Shown in pieces: positions 5,892-10,173 of a stretch of DNA of 10,173 nt. Location: positions 1 to 10,173 of the forward strand of contig JBJEWF010000082.1 of the NCBI GenBank assembly GCA_051884915.1. The letters run 5' to 3'. Every line of letters starts with the position of its first letter. The first letter of the stretch is position 1. Source of the DNA: RUG572 sp051884915 (lineage in GTDB: Bacteria > Verrucomicrobiota > Kiritimatiellia > RFP12 > UBA1067). Position numbers and translations under genes: made by a program. Under the pieces are notes generated by a model, which saw nothing but the letters and a program-made list of their open reading frames with translations, was not told where the DNA came from and did not search any database.

Positions 5892-7095
5892 GATCCGCTT
5901 TCGGGTCCAACGCGGTCTCGAACGTCGGCAGCGGACGGGGATCCGTCCCGCCGCCCAGAACGACACGGCCCTCGCGCCCCTGGGCGTCGAACACGGGAAT
6001 GCCGCCTTCGATGCGCGCATACGCCGGCTCCGGCTCCCGGTCCGGCCCGTCCGCGGCGGGCGCGGCGGCCAGCGACGCCAGAAGCGGATCGTCCTCGGCC
6101 AGCATGCGGCAGACGAGCGGCGCGCCCAGATGTTCCTCGATCTCGGGGATGGCAAACGACTCGTCTTCGTCGGCAAACGAAATCACCTGGCCGGCATTCT
6201 CCGCCGTGCCGACGTTGCCGATGCGGCGGACATAGTCGGCGGCCTCATACGGGAAGTCGTAGTTCACGACGTAATCGACGGCGCCCGCATGGATGCCGGC
6301 GTCGAACCCGTCCGTCACCACCACCAGCGGAATCTCGCCCGCCGCGAACGCGCGCAGGACGTAGGCGCGATCGTCCTCGTTCACGTCCCCCGTGAGCAGC
6401 CCGCATTTGAAACCTTCGACCGCCAAAGCCCGATGGGCGTCCTCGGCGGCCATCTTCTTGTTGCAGAAGACCACCGTGCGGGCGCGCGCATGCGCACGGA
6501 GCAGATTCACCAGAACCGTGAACTTGACGTCGGCCCGCACCACGTAGACGAACTGGCGGGCGCCGTCGGGCGCGGGAGTTGCGGCGGGCGCGGGCGCAGG
6601 AGCCGTCCCGGCCGCGGCGGCCGCGGGAGTTGCGGCGGACGCGGGCGCAGAAGCCGTCCCGGCCGCGGTGGCGGGCGCGGGAGTTGCGGCGGGCGCGGGG
6701 GCCGGAGACGTGGCCGCGCCAGAGGCGGCGGTCCGCCGTTCCGGACCGGCGGCGGGCGTCTGCGGCTTCGGCGGCTGGGGTCGCGTCGCGCGCGGCGGAC
6801 GCGGCGGCCGCGGCGGCTGGTTCTGTTTCGGCGCCTTCTTCTGCCCTTTGGGAGACGACCCGCCGGCGGCCTGCTGTCCGCGCGGCTGCGGGGACTGCTG
6901 ACTCTTCGGGGACGGACGCCCCTTCGCGGCCGGGGTCTCCTTCTGGGCCGGCGGCTGGGAACGCCTGTTCCCGGCGTGGCGGCCATGGCGGCCACGGCGG
7001 CCGCGGCCACCGCCGGCGCCGGCGGACGGCGACGGAGCGGCGCCCCCGTTCTTGCGGCCCCCGAAAAGCTTGGACAGGAAATCAACGGCAAACAT
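5827..7095 (-). CDS. Catalytically dead DEAD-box paralogue with only the RecA2 domain and a Pro/Ala-rich linker
   Basis: This 422-residue protein resembles the neighbouring helicase over one domain only. Residues 1-15 (MFAVDFLSKLFGGRK) mirror the helicase N-terminus. Residues about 18-178 are low-complexity: an RG/RH-rich stretch, Pro/Gln/Lys-rich segments, then Ala/Pro repeats. Residues about 183-339 align without gaps to helicase RecA2, 84 of 157 positions identical by hand count, including the shared string ISFADEDESFAIPEIE. The whole RecA1 domain (Q motif, Walker A, DEAD, SAT) is absent. In what remains, motif IVa Gln is Glu, the motif V Arg is Ala266, and motif VI HRIGRTGR reads RRIGNVGT. 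ATP hydrolysis is therefore not expected. Residues about 340-422 are unique. The frame is intact and has a strong SD, so it is probably a functional non-enzymatic RNA- or partner-binding protein rather than a pseudogene. It follows the helicase at 25 nt in one operon. Confidence 0.88.
   Translation of the reverse strand: MFAVDFLSKLFGGRKNGGAAPSPSAGAGGGRGRRGRHGRHAGNRRSQPPAQKETPAAKGRPSPKSQQSPQPRGQQAAGGSSPKGQKKAPKQNQPPRPPRPPRATRPQPPKPQTPAAGPERRTAASGAATSPAPAPAATPAPATAAGTASAPASAATPAAAAAGTAPAPAPAATPAPDGARQFVYVVRADVKFTVLVNLLRAHARARTVVFCNKKMAAEDAHRALAVEGFKCGLLTGDVNEDDRAYVLRAFAAGEIPLVVVTDGFDAGIHAGAVDYVVNYDFPYEAADYVRRIGNVGTAENAGQVISFADEDESFAIPEIEEHLGAPLVCRMLAEDDPLLASLAAAPAADGPDREPEPAYARIEGGIPVFDAQGREGRVVLGGGTDPRPLPTFETALDPKADLNEIDAYLKAASGQGGEWTAT
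6572..6720 (-). repeat. In-frame tandem repeats of 51-54 bp encoding the Ala/Pro linker
   Basis: On the plus strand the marker GCGGGAGTTGCGGCGG recurs at 6572, 6623 (one base shorter context) and 6677, giving periods of 51 and 54 bp. It encodes successive units of the type PAPAPAATPAPATAAGTA and SAPASAATPAAAAAGTA in the linker of the pseudo-helicase. All periods are multiples of three, so copy changes lengthen or shorten the linker without breaking the frame. Confidence 0.8.
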
Positions 7096-7101
7096 GGTCA
7101 T

Positions 7102-7106
7102 CCTCC
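7102..7106 (-). promoter_or_regulatory. Ribosome binding site deciding the pseudo-helicase start
   Basis: GGAGG (7106-7102) abuts an ATG at 7101 and lies 6 nt from the in-frame ATG at 7095 (GGAGGATGACCATG). Spacing supports 7095, giving 422 rather than 424 residues. Confidence 0.75.
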
Positions 7107-7120
7107 CCGGGTCGCCGCAT

Positions 7121-8950
7121 TCAGGCGCGTTCGGCCGCCGGTGCGGAAACGGCGGCAGACACAGCGCCCACCAGCGCGGCGGCGGCGGCCTTCTGTTCTT
7201 CGGTAACGGCTTCGCGCGCGTCCACCGTGGCCTTCGCGGCCTCGTCGACGGGCTTCAGTTCGGCCGTCTGGCCGCGCGCCAGCACGTCCAGCGGCTTCAG
7301 GAGCGGATCGTCGTCATGGATCATCGTGCACTTCAGGGGTTCCTTGATGTACGCCTCGATCTCCGGAATGGCAAACGACTCGTCCTCGTCGGCGAACGAG
7401 ATGGCGATGCCGGTGTTGCCGGCACGGCCCGTGCGGCCGATGCGGTGGACGTAGTCCTCGGCTTCGAACGGGAAGTCGAAATTGATGACGTACTCGATGT
7501 CGTCCACGTGAATGCCGCGCCCCGCGACGTCCGTGGCCACCACGATCTTGATCTTGCCCGCGCGGAAATCCTCCAGCACGCGCAGACGCCGGCTCTGGTT
7601 CACGTCGCCCGAGAGCATCTCGCACGCCACGCCGCGCCGCCGCAGCGATTCGTAGACGTCCTCCGTCGTCACCTTCATGTTGCAGAACACGATGGCGCGG
7701 TCGTCCGGATGGAGCGCGATGTGGTTGAACAGGACCTTGAACTTGTCCTGCGCGCGGACGATGTAGACGACCTGGCGGACGGTATCGGTGGCGTTGCGGC
7801 TGCTCTCGACTTCGGCGCGGACCGGCTCCTCCATCCACTGCGACGCGAGCCGCATCACGTCGTCCGTCAGCGTCGCGGAATAGAGCATCGTCGTGCGCTT
7901 TTCCTTCGGCGGCAGACGGCGCATGATTTCGCGGACGTCGGGGATGAAGCCCATGTCCAGCATGCGGTCGGCCTCGTCGACGACGAGCGTGTCGACGTTG
8001 CGCAGATCGAGAACCCGGCTGTTCGGCGCCACGCCCGCCGGCAGACCCGCCGTGAACAGGCTGCGCGCCGGACGCTTGCAGAAGTCCAGCAGACGACCCG
8101 GCGTCGCCACCAGAAGATCGACCGGCGCGTCGAGAATCTCGCGCGCCTGGCGCTCAAGATCCATGCCGCCGTAGACGGCCAGGGCGCGCAGCCCCGTGTA
8201 CTTGCCCAGCGCGGCCGCGTCCTTGCAGATCTGGATGACCAGTTCGCGCGTCGGCGCGATCACCAGCGCCCGCGGGCATCCCCCCGCCTTCGCGCGCTGG
8301 TCGGGCGTCCGCAGATAGCGCGTGAGGATGGCGACGAGAAACGCCGCCGTCTTGCCGGAACCGGTCTGGGCCTTGCCGGCGATGTTCTTCCCGTCCAGCG
8401 CATTCTGAAGCGACAGCGCCTGGATCTCCGTGCAATACTGGAATCCGAGGTCGGCAATGCCGTGCATCACTTCGGCCGGCAGGTCGAAATCGTGGAACCG
8501 CATCTTCCCCTCGACGGCCTCGACGGCAAAGCTCTCCGGATTCCAGGCCGCGTGTTCGGCGCGGCGCTTTTCCATTTCCGCGGGCGTGATCACGCCGCCC
8601 GGGCGCATTTCGTTCGCAGCGGTGTTGACGCTCCGCGGACCGCGGTCGCGCCGGCCGCCCTCGCGGCGGCGGTCGCGTCCCCCGCGTTCGCGCCGCGGAC
8701 CCTGCGTCCCGCGCGGATCCTGCCCGCCGCCGCGCCCGTCGCGCGCACCGCGGCCGCGCTCGCCGGAACGGGCGCCCGGTTCGCGGCGCGGAGAATCCCC
8801 CTGGGGTTTCGCCCCCGAATGCCCGTGGCGATGCCGCCCCTCGCCCTTCCGCGCGCCGTCCCTGTTCGACGCGCCCCGTTTCGATCCGGCCGCGGCGGGC
8901 TTCCTGCCCGTGACGGCCGCAATGAGTTTCTTCAAAAAGCCAAATGCCAT
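7121..8950 (-). CDS. DEAD-box ATP-dependent RNA helicase (RhlB-like)
   Basis: This 609-residue cytoplasmic enzyme should unwind or remodel RNA, for example in ribosome assembly or mRNA decay. Residues 1-17 are a short amphipathic helix (MAFGFLKKLIAAVTGRK). Residues about 18-107 form an Arg/Gly-rich disordered arm with RGG-like repeats. The core has all motifs: Q motif TEIQALSL (174-181), Walker A AQTGSGKT (194-201), PTREL (233-237), ATPGRLLD (282-289), DEAD (325-328), SAT (358-360), VFCN (421-424), ATDVAGRGIHV (472-482) and HRIGRTGRAG (502-511). The stretch FQYCTEIQAL and AGKAQTGSGKTAAFL are closest in style to RhlB. A loop insertion with RSLFTAGLPAGV sits near 296-308. The C-terminal 60 residues are Ala/Glu-rich. 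AGGAG lies 6 nt before the ATG. The start is only 14 nt beyond the rpsI terminator, and I found no separate promoter. The C-terminal-domain paralogue follows directly. Confidence 0.97.
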   Translation of the reverse strand: MAFGFLKKLIAAVTGRKPAAAGSKRGASNRDGARKGEGRHRHGHSGAKPQGDSPRREPGARSGERGRGARDGRGGGQDPRGTQGPRRERGGRDRRREGGRRDRGPRSVNTAANEMRPGGVITPAEMEKRRAEHAAWNPESFAVEAVEGKMRFHDFDLPAEVMHGIADLGFQYCTEIQALSLQNALDGKNIAGKAQTGSGKTAAFLVAILTRYLRTPDQRAKAGGCPRALVIAPTRELVIQICKDAAALGKYTGLRALAVYGGMDLERQAREILDAPVDLLVATPGRLLDFCKRPARSLFTAGLPAGVAPNSRVLDLRNVDTLVVDEADRMLDMGFIPDVREIMRRLPPKEKRTTMLYSATLTDDVMRLASQWMEEPVRAEVESSRNATDTVRQVVYIVRAQDKFKVLFNHIALHPDDRAIVFCNMKVTTEDVYESLRRRGVACEMLSGDVNQSRRLRVLEDFRAGKIKIVVATDVAGRGIHVDDIEYVINFDFPFEAEDYVHRIGRTGRAGNTGIAISFADEDESFAIPEIEAYIKEPLKCTMIHDDDPLLKPLDVLARGQTAELKPVDEAAKATVDAREAVTEEQKAAAAALVGAVSAAVSAPAAERA

Positions 8951-8963
8951 GCCATGCTCCTGG

Positions 8964-9010
8964 ATAAAACAACAAGGGCCGCGCGGGAAGGACTCCCTTC
9001 CAGGCGGCCC
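8964..9010 (-). terminator. Strong intrinsic terminator of rplM-rpsI, immediately upstream of the helicase
   Basis: On the minus strand GGGCCGC (9010-9004) pairs with GCGGCCC (8982-8976). An inner helix GGAAGG/CCTTCC with a 4-nt loop is separated by small bulges, and TTGTTGTTTT follows. The helicase SD begins 3 nt after the U tract, so this hairpin also lies in the path of any read-through into the helicase operon. Confidence 0.9.
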
Positions 9011-9017
9011 GTCGTCA

Positions 9018-9043
9018 TGCGGCGACCCGGCAACCGGGCCGCA
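9018..9043 (-). promoter_or_regulatory. Stem-loop after rpsI that could form an antiterminator
   Basis: TGCGGC (9043-9038) pairs with GCCGCA (9023-9018), enclosing CCGG-TTG-CCGG. No U tract follows, so it is not a terminator itself. Its 5' arm contains GCGGCCC (9042-9036), identical to the 3' arm of the downstream terminator, so it could alternatively pair with the terminator's 5' arm. It may instead be a simple 3'-end protecting hairpin. Confidence 0.5.
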
Positions 9044-9052
9044 ATGCTCCGA

Positions 9053-9457
9053 CTAACGCTTCGAGAACTGGAAGCGCTTGCGGGCGCCCGGCTGACCGGG
9101 TTTCTTGCGTTCCTTCATGCGGCTGTCGCGCGTCATGCAGCCCTCGGCCTTGAGCGCCGCGCGGAGCGCGGGATCGGCCGCCGCGAGCGCGCGGGCGAGA
9201 CCGTGGCGGATGGCGCCGGCCTGGCCGGAGCAGCCGCCGCCCTTGGCGAACACGACCACGTCCACCTTCGAGATGTCGTAACCCGAAATGGCAACCGGCT
9301 GCATGAGGTAGGAGCGAAGCGCCTCGGAGGTGATGTACGCCTCGATCGGCTGGCGGTTCACGATCCACTTGCCCTCGCCCGGAACGAGCGTCACGCGAGC
9401 CGTGGCGGTTTTGCGGCGACCCGTTCCGGCGGAAATCACTTTGTCTTTCGTAGCCAT
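9053..9457 (-). CDS. rpsI: 30S ribosomal protein S9
   Basis: This 134-residue protein is uS9, a small-subunit head protein whose C-terminal tail reaches the P-site tRNA. Family marks are GRRKTATARV (13-22), VNRQPIEAYI (33-42), GGGCSGQAGAIRHGLARAL (73-91, with Cys where Lys is common), and the basic C-terminal tail ending RKRFQFSKR, whose terminal SKR contacts tRNA. Length is usual for bacteria. AAGGAG (9471-9466) overlaps the rplM stop codon and lies 8 nt before the ATG, so translation is coupled to rplM with 12 nt between the genes. The stop is TAG, followed at once by a stem-loop and the intrinsic terminator. Confidence 0.98.
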   Translation of the reverse strand: MATKDKVISAGTGRRKTATARVTLVPGEGKWIVNRQPIEAYITSEALRSYLMQPVAISGYDISKVDVVVFAKGGGCSGQAGAIRHGLARALAAADPALRAALKAEGCMTRDSRMKERKKPGQPGARKRFQFSKR

Positions 9458-9469
9458 CTTGAAATCTCC

Positions 9470-9907
9470 TTACAGCGTGATCACTTCGGGCTTCTGGGCG
9501 GCAAGCATGCCGCTGTCGGCCTCGCCGGCGAAAACCTTGACGCGCGTCATCATCTTGCGCGCGATCGTGTTTTTCGGCAGCATGCCCCAGACGGCTTCCT
9601 TGATCATGCGGTCGGGATGGGACGCGCGCATCTGGGCGGCGGTGAAGTGCTTCAGGCCGCCCCGATAGCCGGAATAGCGCTGATAGTCCTTGAGCTGCTC
9701 CTTCTTGCCCGTCAGCTTGACCTTGGCGGCGTTGGTCACGACCACGAACGCGCCGGCGTCGACGGACGGATCGAACATGGGGGAATCTTTCGCGCGAAGC
9801 TTGTTGGCGACGACGACGGCCAGCCGGCCGAGGACGACGTCCTTCGCGTCAATGAGGAACCACTTGCGGGCGTCGCCCGGGTTCACTCCACGAGTGCTTT
9901 TCTGCAT
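9470..9907 (-). CDS. rplM: 50S ribosomal protein L13
   Basis: This 145-residue protein is uL13, an early-assembly protein of the large subunit that binds 23S rRNA. Recognisable segments are WFLIDAKDVVLGRLAVVVANKLR (16-38), VVVTNAAKVKLTGKK (55-69), YSGYRGGLKHFTAAQM (78-93) and PDRMIKEAVWGMLPKNTIARKMM (98-120), all in family order. ATG at 9907 is chosen because AAGGA lies 6 nt upstream and the N-terminal residues match the family. Upstream in-frame starts read through the leader and lack homology. It is the first gene of the conserved rplM-rpsI pair, with a strong promoter about 125 bp upstream. The long leader with hairpins leaves room for the autoregulation known for L13 in some bacteria. Confidence 0.98.
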   Translation of the reverse strand: MQKSTRGVNPGDARKWFLIDAKDVVLGRLAVVVANKLRAKDSPMFDPSVDAGAFVVVTNAAKVKLTGKKEQLKDYQRYSGYRGGLKHFTAAQMRASHPDRMIKEAVWGMLPKNTIARKMMTRVKVFAGEADSGMLAAQKPEVITL

Positions 9908-10023
9908 TTTCTGTCCTTGTTTCTTGTGGCTTTGTGCCCCGGAACCGGGGATTTGTCCCGTCTGCGCGCCCGAGCCAGCCCCGGCCGCGGGGAACCGACT
10001 TCGGCAGCCGATTCCGCGTGTGA
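9908..10023 (-). promoter_or_regulatory. 5' leader of rplM-rpsI with two similar GC hairpins
   Basis: The predicted mRNA leader is about 115 nt. It contains CCCCG-CGGC-CGGGG (9992-9979) and CCCCG-GTTC-CGGGG (9950-9937), two 5-bp hairpins with the same stem. A third element has one CCGA (about 10002-9999) flanked by two TCGG copies (near 10009 and 9997), so alternative pairings are possible. No U tract follows either main hairpin. The SD AAGGA is outside the stems. No known riboswitch class is recognised. Confidence 0.5.
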
Positions 10024-10029
10024 GTGGAT

Positions 10030-10058
10030 ATTTAACCAAAATCGGGGCGGAATGTCAA
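10030..10058 (-). promoter_or_regulatory. Consensus promoter of rplM-rpsI
   Basis: TTGACA (10058-10053), a 17-bp spacer, then TTAAAT (10035-10030) preceded by TGG give a -35 plus extended -10 promoter on the minus strand. Predicted start is near 10023. The -35 box contains the stop codon of the upstream gene. Confidence 0.8.
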
Positions 10059-10173
10059 TGGCGATCAGCCGAAACGGGTCCGACCCGGCCCTCGATGCGG
10101 TAGTAGCGGTAGACGAGTTCGGCGGGATCGAGCCTGAATTCGCTCGTCTCCTGCTCCTCGCCGACCTGCGTCC
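10055..10173 (-). CDS. C-terminal 38 residues of an unidentified protein (enters from right edge)
   Basis: On the minus strand an open frame enters at the right edge and ends at TGA (10057-10055). The visible part is acidic then aromatic/basic: TQVGEEQETSEFRLDPAEL followed by VYRYYRIEGRVGPVSADRH. The amino acid composition and the absence of stops in this frame, in a region where the other minus frames read Arg/Ser-rich, favour coding. It is too short to assign a family. It ends inside the -35 box of the rplM promoter, so it is probably the last gene of a separate upstream unit or reads into rplM. Confidence 0.6.
   Translation of the reverse strand, partial: TQVGEEQETSEFRLDPAELVYRYYRIEGRVGPVSADRH

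Noticed and set aside
6572..6720. Short regular repeats considered as a CRISPR array
   Set aside because: The repeats are imperfect, contiguous, GC-rich and in frame with a protein linker, with no distinct spacers or cas genes.
6540..7090. Idea that a frameshift hides the missing RecA1 domain of the pseudo-helicase
   Set aside because: The stretch is too short for a RecA1 domain (about 220 residues), and no Walker A, DEAD or SAT motif appears in any frame.
5617..7206. Long plus-strand open frame (529 codons) across the radical SAM 3' end and the pseudo-helicase
   Set aside because: It is Arg/Gly-rich without any domain, lies antisense to a frame with clear RecA2 homology, and is explained by high GC content.
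8964..8975. TTTTAT in the terminator U tract considered as a -10 box for the helicase
   Set aside because: It is better explained as the U tract of the terminator, and no TGn or -35 accompanies it.

Overview
The window is GC-rich, tightly packed bacterial DNA with no mobile element, CRISPR array or prophage signature. A Tat-exported Gfo/Idh/MocA oxidoreductase sits beside a Tat/lipoprotein sugar isomerase-fold protein, together with ribosomal genes and extended -10 promoters. This resembles uncultured PVC-group bacteria such as Kiritimatiellota or Lentisphaerota. That placement is an inference from gene style only; no phylogenetic marker was compared.

Layout from left to right. (1) Bases 1-472, minus strand: the N-terminal part of a coiled-coil protein that runs off the left edge. 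(2) 519-595, minus: tRNA-Val(UAC) with its own extended -10 promoter and encoded CCA. (3) 672-4093, minus: a compact four-gene operon transcribed leftward from a promoter at about 4100-4108. Its order is Tat/lipoprotein xylose-isomerase-like TIM-barrel protein, Tat-exported Gfo/Idh/MocA oxidoreductase, small secreted four-cysteine protein, and a SLOG-fold (circularly permuted YpsA, 'putative molybdenum carrier') protein. (4) 4188-5891, plus: a radical SAM protein with a B12-binding-like N-terminus, transcribed divergently from that operon. (5) 5827-8950, minus: two tandem paralogues. The first is a complete RhlB-like DEAD-box RNA helicase. The second is a relic-like protein that keeps only the second RecA domain, behind a long Pro/Ala-rich linker, with its catalytic motifs eroded. 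(6) 9053-9907, minus: rplM-rpsI (L13, S9), with a consensus promoter, a leader of about 115 nt carrying two similar hairpins, and a strong intrinsic terminator just ahead of the helicase. (7) 10055-10173, minus: the C-terminal end of another gene.

How the genes fit together. The right half is translation and RNA metabolism: the ribosomal proteins feed through a terminator into an RNA helicase and its catalytically dead paralogue. The left operon looks like envelope carbohydrate chemistry: an exported oxidoreductase and a lipid-anchored isomerase-fold partner probably act on sugars outside the cytoplasm. The radical SAM gene overlaps the 3' end of the pseudo-helicase tail to tail by 65 bp.

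The most unusual content is the RecA2-only pseudo-helicase (5827-7095). Next are the possible terminator/antiterminator between rpsI and the helicase, and the predicted leaderless mRNA of the isomerase-fold gene.
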